Origin: Chrysochromulina tobinii
Taxonomy: Eukaryota; Haptophyta; Prymnesiales; Chrysochromulinaceae
Assembly: GCA_001275005.1 (NCBI GenBank)
Contig: JWZX01002962.1
Coordinates: 1-24,145 of the forward strand
DNA length: 24,145 bases
Direction: 5' to 3'
The position numbers and the translations under genes were made by a program. Below the pieces are notes generated by a model. That model searched no databases and was not told where the DNA came from. It saw nothing but the letters and a program-made list of their open reading frames with translations. Of this stretch, positions 9,075-16,968 are shown piece after piece; positions within the stretch are counted from its first letter, which is position 1; every line of letters begins with the position of its first letter.

Positions 9075-11274
9075 CTACGCTACTGAGAGTGAGTACGGGT
9101 CGTCGCTCTCCTTATTCAGGCGCACGGGTTGCAACTTGGAGCACTCGCGCATCATCGCAAACTTGAGGGCAGCGGAATCGACCACCTGCACCACCTCTTC
9201 AACAACCTCGACCCTCTTGCGTTGGGCGGTTTTCAGGGCCTTGTTGTGCTTGGCCTCGCGCAGCAGCTTGTTCATCCTTCGGAAGGTGATCGTGCCGGCA
9301 CCATCCTTGTCGAAGAGGTCGAAGCATGCGGCAACAGCCTCGGGCGGCGCATGCAACCCAAGCAGAGGCAGCGCCTGCGCAAACTCGGCGCGGTCGACCT
9401 CGCCGTTGCCGTCCGAGTCCATATCGCGGAAAAAGTCGAGGACGCGCACCGCATTGCGCACGAGCTCATCGTGCAGCTGCTCGTGCAACGGCCGGTGGGA
9501 CGTGTCACCAAAGCGCACCAGTTTAGATGTGTGGCTGCCATCAAACTGCCGTTTAGCGAGCTTGCTGCCAGGCACCAAGGCGTCGCGCATCGCTTTCGCG
9601 ACGTGGGTGAGCGACACCTGGCCATTGCCGTTGATGTCCATGCTGTCGTACAGTGCATCGATCGTCGCCTTGTCAATTTGCACACCGAGCGTCGGTAACG
9701 CCAGATGGAACTCCCTTCGAGAGACAGAGGCGTTGCCGTTCGTGTCGAAGCGAGCGAGCGCCGCGACGAGCATATCGGGATCCGCTCCCAAGCGCTGCAG
9801 CACCTGCCGCTGCGCAGAGCTCATGGCATCGCCGCCCGAGCCTGAGCCTGAGCCCAAGCCCAAGCTCGAGCCCGAGCCCAAGCCCGAGCCCGGGCCCATC
9901 TTGCCCCTCTCGGTGCGGGCTTTACGGGCGAGCCGCTGCTTGCGGACGAGGGCACGTGCCACCTTCGTCGACAACTTGATACGCATCTGTTCGGCCCGAT
10001 GACGACGACGACGTGCCATCTTCTCGGCGTCGAAGCGCAGGTGGGAGGGCAGCGCGATTGAGGAGCCGCGGCGTAGGATCGTATTGAACTCGGTCAGGGC
10101 CAGCGTGCCCGAGCCGTCAACGTCCCACTCGTCGAAACACTGATGGATCGCGGCGTCGTCCACGGGTAGGCCGAGTTTACGGACCCCGACGAGGAACTCG
10201 TGCCGCGAGAGGCTCATGTCCTGTGACATGTCCCACTGCTTAAACAGGTCGATGACACGCACCGCCTGCCGCGCGAGCGCGTTGCGCAGCTGCTCATGCA
10301 AAGGCCGGGCCTCGTCCTCCTTCGCGAGATGAATTAGAGCTCCCTGCACCATCTGGGAGCGGCGGCGCCGATTGGGCCCGCCACCGAAGCGATCTGGCGG
10401 AGCGCCTTTGGGCGGGCGCGGCGTGAGCTCGCTCGCCGCGCGGCCTGCCGCAGCGTCTTTGGCGCTCAGCGCCTCCTCGGCTAGCGAGCCGAGGCCGCCG
10501 CCCCGCACCTGATAAGGGAGGCAATCAGTGGCACTCAGAGGCACTCAGAGGCACTCAGAGGCCATCGACGGCCATCAGCGACAGTCAGGCGCGCACCGCT
10601 TCGGCGATCTCCCGAAGGTCAATCACGCCGTCGCCATTGGCATCGTATAGGTGGAAGAGCATCTGCAGGTCCGACTTGGACAATGGCATCCCGAGCGAGA
10701 GCAGACCACGCTCGAGCTCCGCCGGTCTGATCATGCCGTCGCCGTTCTCATCCAGCATCGCTACCAGCGCTTCCACAGCACGTCGGCCGCTACCCATCTT
10801 GCGCTGCAGTCTCACCTGCGCCTGCCGCCTCGCGTCCGCGGCGTCGCCACGGCGATGGCTGTGCACAGGCGGCGTGGGCGGCGCGAACCTGGCCGCACGT
10901 GACGACTTGAAGAAGCTCGACACCTGCTTGCCCAGGCCGCTGGACGGCGCTGCGTATTGGCCAGGTCCCGGCATTGAATGCAGATCGCGCACGATGCTTG
11001 ACTCCACGAAGCGCGGGCCTCCAACCTGAGATGGCAGTGGCTTCGGATTGCCGCGCCGCGTCGGCACAGAGTGTGAGACCGAGGTGTGCGAGACTGAGCG
11101 ACCGCCGACGACGCTCGGGTCAGTGGACGGTACTGGCAGAGCCGGTAGCGAGGGCAGCAGTTTATCGAGCTGCCGATGACGGAGGCCACTGAGTGGTGTG
11201 ATCGGAATCCGGGGCGTCAGCTTGGGCAGCACGCCGACGGCGACACTATCCTCGGCAGCCGCCTCCACTGGCAT
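9075..11274 (-). CDS. Eight-EF-hand calcium-binding protein with SHIPPO-like motif, two exons
   Basis: Exons (minus strand) are 11274-10597 and 10508-9075, 703 residues in all; the join is phase 0 and both pieces stay in frame. The start is the first ATG (11274). Residues about 100-115 carry MPGPGQYAAPSS, the PGPGxY signature of SHIPPO/STPGR repeats found in axonemal microtubule-associated proteins. Calcium loops follow in pairs: DENGDGMIRPAE and DANGDGVIDLRE at the end of exon 1, then DMSQDMSLSRHE (degenerate), DVDGSGTLALTE, DTNGNASVSRRE, DINGNGQVSLTH, DSDGNGEVDRAE and DKDGAGTITFRR. Basic linkers (MARRRRHRAEQM; KAARKAR-type) and a Gly/Ser-rich linker (GSGLGSGSS) separate the pairs. A calcium-responsive flagellar or cytoskeletal protein is inferred. 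The gene is divergent from the Tudor-like gene. Confidence 0.82.
10509..10596 (-). other. Intron of EF-hand gene (88 nt)
   Basis: Read on the minus strand, the donor is GAAGCG|GTGCGCG and the acceptor CCCTTATCAG|GTGCGGG. The intron starts and the next exon starts with the same GTGCG (7 of 9 bases match), and TGAGTGCCTC units fill its middle. It falls between two EF-hand pairs. Confidence 0.85.
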
Positions 11275-11688
11275 GCCGGTGATGGTCTCCTCGTTACCGA
11301 TGCCCGCGATCACCTTCGTGTTCCTCCGTTGGGGTCACGGTGGCGGTATCACGCGACGCGCAGTATCCGGCACCGCGAACGCGGCCAGCCAGCCTCGAAG
11401 CCAGCCAGGCGCTGTCGACAGCCGAAATGACGGTCAGCGGATCACCGCTAGCCTCGGCGCGTCTCGCGGCGCTAAAGTTGTTCGAAACGACAACACGAGG
11501 ATCGAACATACCGGCTGGGCAACTCCGCTTGAACATCTACGCGGGGAAAAGGTCGTTTTTGATGCGAAGCACGCGCCGTCGCGGTGGGGTGTTTTCATGC
11601 CGGCCTTTTTTCTTTGTGTCACTCGAGGGGCAACGCACGGGTGACACGCAGAGGCGACACGCGAGAACCGTAACAGTGCGTCCGTGCG
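11275..11688. promoter_or_regulatory. Bidirectional promoter region
   Basis: This 414-bp gap separates divergent start codons (EF-hand gene on minus, Tudor-like gene on plus) and so must hold both promoters and 5' UTRs. A pyrimidine tract (CCTTTTTTCTTTGTGTC, near 11604) lies upstream of the plus-strand start. I could not assign a TATA box. Plus-strand frames crossing it are shadows. Confidence 0.5.
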
Positions 11689-13733
11689 ATGCAGCAAGGC
11701 GGCAGCGTGCTGCTGGCGGGTGTGCGCTGCACGATCCAGTACGTGTCGAGCAAAGGAATGCTGGATCTCAAGGGCGAAGATGGCGAGGTGCACTATGGCG
11801 TGGACCCGGCAAGTGTGGAACTCATCAAAGCACCGCCAGCCATTCCAGCCGCAGGAAGCTATGTGCAGCTGGACGGTGTGCGGTGCAAGGTGCAGTACGT
11901 AAGCTCCAAAGGCCAGCTCGATCTCAAGGGCGACGACGGGGCCGTGCATTACGGCGTCGACCCGGCAAGCGTCTCCATGAGCGCCGATCAATCTGCACCG
12001 GCCGAGATCACAGCGGGCTGCACGGTGCGCTTGGACGGCACCAGCTTCAAGGTGCAGTATGTGAGCTCCAAAGGTCAGCTCGATCTCAAGTCGCTCGACG
12101 GCGAGGTGGTACAGTACGGCGTCGATCCGGCCACCGTCACAATGGAGCAGGCGCTCGCGGCGGCGCCTGCGCCCGAGCCGGCGCCGAGGCAGTACGCGTC
12201 CAACTATGGCAATAATGCGCTGATGGGCACCTCAATCACGTTGTGGGAGGGCGGACGCGGCCTCATCGTCACCGTGGTCGAGGTTGACAATGACTCTGGC
12301 AAGAACATGGTGCGCGCGCGCTATCACTGATTGCATACTGATGGCATACTGATGGCATACTGATGGCATACTGATGGCATACTGATGGCATGCTGATGGC
12401 ATACTGACGGCAAGAACCTGGTACACGCGTGCACGTCTGAGAGCGACAAGGACTGCCTCTTGATTGCATCTTGAGTGCCTATTGATTGCATCTTGAGTGC
12501 CTCTTGAGTGCCTCTTGATGGACACTTGAGTACCTCCCTCATCAGGTGCGCGTGCAGTACGCGAGCGCCGAGGCGCGAGCTGATGAGTGGATCGAGCCGC
12601 GGCGCCTCAAGCAATCTCGGCGAGTGGCCGAAATGGCCGAGGTTACAGCTCGATGGTTGAATGCATGCACGGAGGTAACAGCTCGACGGTTGAATGCATG
12701 CACGGTGAGTGAGGCGTGCATCGATGCTCCCCTCGCGGCTCTCGCGACCGGAGCCGTTACTGCTGCTGTGAAGACGGCTGTGAAGACGGCTGTGAAGACG
12801 GCTGTGAAGACCAAGAAGCGAGTGACGGTGAATCCGTTACCAGAGGGCGAGGAGGCGGAGGAGGGGACGATCCTAATTAGGGTGGTCCCCGAGTGGCGCT
12901 CAGGCAAACGCCCTTCCCCCTGAGTGCCACCGAGTGCCACTGACCATGGCCTCTTCACACCTCCCTCTGACTTCACACCTCAGGCAAACGCCCTTCCCCC
13001 TGAGTGCCACCGAGTGCCACTGACCATGGCCTCTTCACACCGCCCTCTGACTTCACACCTCAGGCAAACGCCCTTCCCCGCCGTCGGCGAGCTCTACCAA
13101 CCAAGTGGACGGTGTGCGCCGCTGATGACCGCTGATGACCGCTGATGACCGCTGATGACCACTAATGATCTCTGATGACCACTGAGTGCCACTGACCATG
13201 GCCTCTTCACACCTCCCTCTGACTGCACACCTCAGGCGTATGGGTGACGGTCGATAAGTACCCGGAGGCCCTCGCGCGCAGCTACTCGCGCGCCAGCCAA
13301 CTGGAGGAGCAAGAGAGGCAGGCGGTGCGTGATTGCCTCCGATTCGCTATGTTTGCTTCTGAGTGCCTCTGAGTGCCTCTGACTGCCTCTGATTGCCTCT
13401 GATTGCTTCTGACTGGCCGTGATTGCTCTGGATACCTCTCCTTGCTCTCCTTGATGACCTCCCTGATAACCTCCCTGATTGCTCCCCTGATTGCCTCTCC
13501 TTGCTCTCCTTGATGACCTCCCTGATGACCTCGCTCATCAGGTACGCAAGCTTGCCGAGACGCTCGGCTGCTTCGGGTGCAGCACGCGCGCTCAGCACGA
13601 CGCGCTCAGCACGACGCTCCGCCCCGCGCTCAACGGCTTCGTCACACGCTGGCAGTACGCGTGTGCCATGAGCGGCGAGGCGATGCCAGCGGCGGATGGA
13701 TGGTTGGACGAGGAGGAAGGAGCGCCGTGCTGA
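11689..13733 (+). CDS. Tudor/SH3-like triple-repeat protein, five exons
   Basis: Exons inferred: 11689-12309, 12546-12903, 13064-13111, 13236-13324 and 13542-13733, giving 435 residues; all phases agree. Residues 5-43, 56-95 and 110-150 are three near-identical units of the pattern V-LDGVRCKVQYVSSKG followed by LDLKG-DG-VHYGVDPASV, each probably a small beta-barrel. A fourth, divergent barrel (residues about 185-230) is completed only after splicing, ending VRVQYA then EWIEPRRL, a shape typical of Tudor/Agenet-like or MBT-like domains. The middle has a 33-bp in-frame duplication (EVTARWLNACT twice) and four copies of AVKT. The C-terminal 90 residues are helical, with the segment CFGCSTRAQHDALS. 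Function is unknown; a binding or adaptor protein is the safest inference. Confidence 0.7.
12310..12545 (+). other. Intron 1 of Tudor-like gene (236 nt)
   Basis: Donor AACATG|GTGCGCG, acceptor CCCTCATCAG|GTGCGCG: the first seven bases of intron and next exon are identical. It holds an array of ATACTGATGGC units (about 12335-12405) and another of TTGAGTGCC units (about 12462-12530). The donor flank (12298-12321) recurs in degraded form at 12409-12432, suggesting a nested duplication. Confidence 0.82.
12639..12816 (+). repeat. In-frame 33-bp and 12-bp tandem repeats in Tudor-like exon 2
   Basis: GAGGTTACAGCTCGATGG... (33 bp) occurs at 12639 and 12672 with two mismatches, and GCTGTGAAGACG occurs four times around 12769-12816. 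Both keep the frame and encode EVTARWLNACT and AVKT repeats. Confidence 0.85.
12904..13063 (+). other. Intron 2 of Tudor-like gene: GC donor, two 80-bp tandem units
   Basis: The intron is exactly two 80-nt units (12904-12983 and 12984-13063), and the following exon begins with the same 16 bases, GCAAACGCCCTTCCCC. Both units end in ACACCTCAG. The only donor in register is CAG|GCAAAC, a GC-AG boundary. Removing one or both units restores the same junction; removing both gives a frame that joins to later exons. Confidence 0.78.
12932..13235 (+). mobile_element. Three copies of a 52-nt intron 3' element
   Basis: Copies end at 12983, 13063 and 13235, each beginning GAGTGCCACTGACCATGGCC and ending ACACCTCAG. 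The 13012-13063 and 13184-13235 copies differ at two positions. The first two lie in the 80-bp tandem of intron 2; the third lies in intron 3 beside a different flank, so it was copied separately. Confidence 0.75.
13112..13235 (+). other. Intron 3 of Tudor-like gene (124 nt)
   Basis: Donor GGACG|GTGTGC, acceptor ACACCTCAG|GCGTAT. The 5' half is an array of CGCTGATGAC units. The last 52 nt (13184-13235) match the 3' element of intron 2 with one or two mismatches, so the two introns share a common element. Confidence 0.75.
13325..13541 (+). other. Intron 4 of Tudor-like gene (217 nt)
   Basis: Donor CAGGCG|GTGCGT, acceptor CGCTCATCAG|GTACGC. Filled with TGAGTGCCTC, TGATTGCCTC and CTTGATGACC units. 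Intron start and following exon start are similar but decayed (GTGCGT against GTACGC). Confidence 0.78.
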
Positions 13734-13815
13734 GCGCGCCGTGCTGAGCGGCGAGGCGATGCCAGCGGCGGATGGATGGTTGGACGAGGAGGGATGGGCG
13801 CCGTGCTGAGCATGG
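13671..13815 (+). repeat. 76-bp-period tandem duplication across the Tudor-like stop codon
   Basis: The segment from 13671 (AGCGGCGAGGCGATGCCAGC) recurs from 13747 with a few differences. The stop codon at 13731-13733 lies inside the first copy, so the second copy is a non-coding duplicate of the gene's 3' end. Confidence 0.85.
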
Positions 13816-14136
13816 CATCCGGTCCTCTACTATAGTATTGAAAGCCTTCGATGGAGTTGACGAGACCGGACGGTGGACGACGCACCCCCCCAATGATGCA
13901 CTGTGGTGCTCCACAAGCACAAGGTCGAGTCCCTTCCCCCAAGGTGGCGGAGACATCCCCCACACGCGCGACCGTGGACCGTGTGTCGACGTCGTCAGCA
14001 GAACAATGTTGACTGAATGTAAGTATCGATTGAGTAGAACTCATTTTGCACGGCGATGCTCATGGCTGCAGGAGAGTCAGAGTGGTGAGTGCTTTTGCGT
14101 CTCAGAACGGAAGCTAAGGAAGCGACGAAAAAGTGA
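13734..14136. other. Intergenic between two plus-strand genes
   Basis: After the duplicated tail (to about 13815) this stretch has no convincing frame. It should contain the 3' UTR of the Tudor-like gene and the promoter and 5' UTR of the next gene. No minisatellite array is present. Confidence 0.45.
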
Positions 14137-15576
14137 ATGCATGCGCCGAAAATCCAAAGTTCGCACATCTCGCTGGCTCCGGGCGGATTGCACGGGCCAC
14201 GGCGTCTCACCTCTCTCACCTCTCCACTATCCTCTTCCGATTCGATGGTGCATAAGCGCTGGAAGCCCGCAGCCTGCGAGTTCTGCAACGAATCGTCGTC
14301 TTCACGATTGCCACCGTCTTCGGCAGCCGATCGATACGCTGTGTTGTTCCGCGGCGAGGCGTACAGGTGGGGATGCGATGCGCGCGGCGTGCAGCTCCAG
14401 CAACTCGCCTTCGCATCGCAGCTGTCCAACATCGTCGAGCCGCTGGCGAAAAGTGGCCGCACGGTCAAGGTATTCCTCACGGTCGACGACTGGCGCACGT
14501 GCCGTTCGAACACTACGACGCTGTTCAACGCGAGCACGGCCATCTCGCGGCTTGTCAGAGCCGTCGCTCCCGCGCAGCTTGCGACGCTCAAGTCGCTCCC
14601 TGGGGTTCGTGACCAGCCCGACGGGATCATGAAGGCGCTCAAAGAGTACCTGCCCTCCTCACTCGCCTTCGAGTTCCTTATCATCACGCGGTATGACGTG
14701 CGGCTGCTCACGCCGATCACATCGTGGGCTTGCTACGGTGACCGCGATCGGAGCAGATCTGATTGCATCTGATTGCATCCGATTACCGTTGATTGCATCC
14801 CTCATCAGGCGACCGCGATCGGATCAGCGCCGCATCAAAGTGCGAGCCGAGCGCCTGGGACCGCTTCAATTGCGTGGCCGACCACCTGTGGATTGTGCCG
14901 AGGCCCTACGTGCGCCCGTTCACCAAGGTGGTCGGTGCGCGCCTCAACTTATCCCATTTCACAAAGTGCTGCTACAGCAAGAGATGTCTTCACAAGGCGG
15001 GCCACGGGTGCTACAATGTGCTTGCGCATGTGCTCACGCCGGCGGCTGTGGGGTTCTGCTGGCCGCAGCCGGCGAGGAGCGTGGCCGAGCCGAACGCCAA
15101 TTACCACTGATGACCTCTGATGACCTCTGATGACCTCTAATTACCTCTGATGACCTCTCATTACCTCTGATGACCTCAGGAGCGTGGCCGAGCCGAACGC
15201 CAATTACCAGTGCTGCGCCCACGGCACAGCGAGGGTGTCGCTCGCGAGCCTCGCCCAGATCGCACCAGGTGCAACGGGTCGAGGTGCAAGGGGGCCACTG
15301 ATTGCCGCCACTGATTGCCTCTGATTGCCTCTGATTGCCACAGGTGCAACGGGTCGAGGTGCAACCTCTGCATGCAAGCGCTCACCACGGCGCCTCGCCC
15401 TCCCCACAGGTGCAACGGGTCGAGGTGCAACCTCTGCAGACCATGCAGGTGCTCGTGGGCCATATGCTGCCTCTGCATGCAAGCGCTCACCACGGCGCCT
15501 CGCCTTCCCCACAGGTGCTCGTGGGCCATATGCTGCGTCCGTTCCGATGGAGGAGTCAATGGGGGAGGATGACTAG
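14137..15576 (+). CDS. Glycosyltransferase-like protein, six exons
   Basis: Exons inferred: 14137-14737, 14809-15076, 15180-15268, 15410-15448, 15515-15576 (plus a zero-length position between two abutting introns), total 352 residues ending MGEDD. ATG 14245 is an alternative start giving 316. The first exon shows a Rossmann-like start (YAVLFRGEAYRWG, then VKVFLTVDDW) and FEFLIITRYDVRLLTPI, a strand followed by RYD that resembles the metal-binding DxD region of glycosyltransferase-like proteins of algae. Exon 2 has ISAASKCEP, WDRFNCVADHLWIVPRPY and a Cys pair, KCCYSKRC. I do not see a clear signal peptide. The 40 C-terminal residues are low-complexity Gly/Ala and lie on the tiny last exons. 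Transfer of a sugar is an inference from the fold-like pattern only. Confidence 0.6.
14738..14808 (+). other. Intron 1 of glycosyltransferase-like gene (71 nt)
   Basis: Donor GCTACG|GTGACC, acceptor CCCTCATCAG|GCGACC. The first 19 nt of the intron (14738-14756) match the first 19 nt of the next exon (14809-14827) at 17 positions. One difference turns exon GC into intron GT, creating a canonical donor. The rest is TGATTGCATC repeats. Confidence 0.9.
15077..15179 (+). other. Intron 2 of glycosyltransferase-like gene, GA-AG boundaries (103 nt)
   Basis: A perfect 32-bp direct repeat (15075-15106 and 15178-15209) brackets TGATGACCTC units. Only one register of this 103-nt period ends in AG, and it begins with GA. 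Splicing restores the frame into the next exon; without it translation stops at 15108. Confidence 0.75.
15269..15409 (+). other. Introns 3 and 4 of glycosyltransferase-like gene, abutting
   Basis: Bases GTGCAACGGGTCGAGGTGCA occur three times (15269, 15344, 15410). The first interval (75 nt) carries TGATTGCC repeats and ends in CCACAG; the second (66 nt) carries a different body and ends in CCACAG. Both can be removed together or in steps to give the same exon junction, CCAG|GTGCAACG. Confidence 0.85.
15366..15514 (+). mobile_element. Two copies of a 44-nt introner-like element
   Basis: Copies at 15366-15409 and 15471-15514 begin CTCTGCATGCAAGCGCTCAC and end TCCCCACAG, with one C/T difference. 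Each lies between direct repeats unrelated to the other's: 29 bp (15344/15410; 22 bp if the element-like CTCTGCA is excluded) and 22 bp (15449/15515). The element supplies the acceptor and the duplicated target supplies the donor. No coding capacity or terminal inverted repeat is visible. Confidence 0.8.
15449..15514 (+). other. Intron 5 of glycosyltransferase-like gene (66 nt)
   Basis: Donor ATGCAG|GTGCTC, acceptor CCCCACAG|GTGCTC. Its first 22 nt equal the first 22 nt of the last exon exactly. Its remaining 44 nt (15471-15514) match the last 44 nt of intron 4 (15366-15409) with one mismatch. Confidence 0.9.
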
Positions 15577-15873
15577 CGATGTGCTTGTGTCGAGGCGACG
15601 GTGGTTGTCCACAGATGATTGCTCGCACTGATTGAAAACTGTGAAGATGATCATCACGCAGCCGGCTGTGCAGCGACGGTCACGCGCCGTCGCCGGGCAC
15701 ACGGCCGCCGATACGCACATGTGAAATTGTGTATACGCGCAAATAAGATATTCCTTCGCTCATGTGTTACACACGTGTGTCCAGGTCCCCGAGGACCACC
15801 GACGCCCGCGCTTAGTAAACAACGTCGAACACGTGTGGCATGCACACGTGTGGACGCGGAATGCGAAGGCGAT
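15577..15873. other. Convergent intergenic region with CACGTG palindromes
   Basis: It lies between the stops of the glycosyltransferase-like (+) and GT8 (-) genes. ACACGTGT palindromes occur near 15771, 15829 and 15844, the last two as a direct repeat CACGTGTGG around GCATGC. They could form 3' hairpins or be G-box-like sites; no gene is seen. Confidence 0.5.
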
Positions 15874-16968
15874 TTATGCAGTTAGCATGGCTGTTAGGTT
15901 CGCATAAGCTAACCCTCTTCGGAAGGCGTTTTCCCAGGCGGCAACGAGGGTCGGTAATGCCGTTTTCCCAGCGATCCACTTTTGGCCGCACCACTTCGTC
16001 TTATTTCCAATCTCCGCTGGAAGAGATCGACACTCCATCTTGAGCGCCCATGGCTTGGGACTAAAGTGGAAGTGAATACCTGCTATAGCGCCTGCTTTCA
16101 GAAGCGCATTCACATGGTCGTTGGCAGCACTGTTAGTGTCCCAAACAGCAGCAGCTTCCAGTTCATCCCTTGTGTAGGGCACGATTCCAAGTTCAGTCAG
16201 ACCAATACAGTGAGACGATTGTGCCACATTAAAGCAGGATGGGATCCACGTGATCTTGTCTTTCCAGAACACGGAGGAGAAGCCCTGGCCACCACCGTCC
16301 ACTGAAACAATAGTCTTGTTCTTGTGCGCTGCCAGCAGCCGCGTGTACACCGCTGTGCTCGGGCGCAGCACTATCAGTCCTGCCTGGATTTCGTCTTCCT
16401 TTCCGGGACGTGACTCCATGTATGCAACGGGGCAGTCTCTGGAGGTTGCGATGTTGCCTTCAGGAATGTCGATGTAGAAGAGGCTTGAGAAGAGCCACCA
16501 GTCCACAACGATGAAGTCGGCGTCGATGAGCACGATTCGAGAGTAGTTGGTCTGTGTGAACGGGAAGGTCTTCATGGTCATATCCCACCTCCACCTTTTT
16601 GTAATGCCTTGGATGTGCACATGCGGTACACACTTCCAGCCGATTGCATCCAACACAGGGTCTGAGGAGAAATCGGGGCACATGGCGAGCATGTCGAATG
16701 CGACGCCACTGTTGCGGCGCATCATGCGTAGTGAGCCTCCGAGCGCGACTCCTCCGCTGTGCACTTTTCTCGTAAGAAGAGTCATCACAGCGAGTAGCGG
16801 TGCGTGTTTTCCGTCATCGAAATTCTGCTTGCGTGAGTGCACTGACCGAGCAATCTCAATGCACGCGGACGTGTTGCTGTTGTTACCTAGCATAATAAGA
16901 GCTCCAGCAGATGCGATTGACACCGCGGCACGAAAGAGGAAGTGGCTGTGGCGGGGAGGGCGTTGCAT
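15874..16968 (-). CDS. GT8-like glycosyltransferase, type II membrane protein
   Basis: A 364-residue reading from ATG 16968; the frame is open to ATG 17139, but the upstream 57 residues look non-coding. Residues 10-27 (FLFRAAVSIASAGALIML) are a hydrophobic segment after a basic N-terminus, a Golgi signal anchor. Residues 59-70 (LAVMTLLTRKVH) begin the nucleotide-sugar fold, RIVLIDADFIVVD at 144-156 contains the metal-binding DAD (149-151), QAGLIVLRPS lies at 195-204 and GGGQGF at 225-230, the order seen in glycogenin/galactinol-synthase-like GT8 enzymes. A late HFHFSPKPW supplies the C-terminal histidine motif. It should use a UDP-sugar and retain anomeric configuration; the acceptor is unknown. 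It is divergent from the next gene with a 200-bp gap. No introns. Confidence 0.82.
   Translation of the reverse strand: MQRPPRHSHFLFRAAVSIASAGALIMLGNNSNTSACIEIARSVHSRKQNFDDGKHAPLLAVMTLLTRKVHSGGVALGGSLRMMRRNSGVAFDMLAMCPDFSSDPVLDAIGWKCVPHVHIQGITKRWRWDMTMKTFPFTQTNYSRIVLIDADFIVVDWWLFSSLFYIDIPEGNIATSRDCPVAYMESRPGKEDEIQAGLIVLRPSTAVYTRLLAAHKNKTIVSVDGGGQGFSSVFWKDKITWIPSCFNVAQSSHCIGLTELGIVPYTRDELEAAAVWDTNSAANDHVNALLKAGAIAGIHFHFSPKPWALKMECRSLPAEIGNKTKWCGQKWIAGKTALPTLVAAWENAFRRGLAYANLTAMLTA

Noticed and set aside
11340-12215. 291-residue plus-strand ORF overlapping the start of the Tudor-like gene
   Set aside because: Out of frame with the threefold protein repeat, rich in Arg/Gly/Ala as expected of a shifted frame.
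13919-13935. GGTCGAGTCCC resembling a tRNA T-arm
   Set aside because: No pairing stem, anticodon arm or acceptor stem around it.
15081-15182. GT donor at 15081 for glycosyltransferase-like intron 2
   Set aside because: With the available acceptors it shifts the frame relative to the later exons that match in phase; the GA-AG register keeps it.
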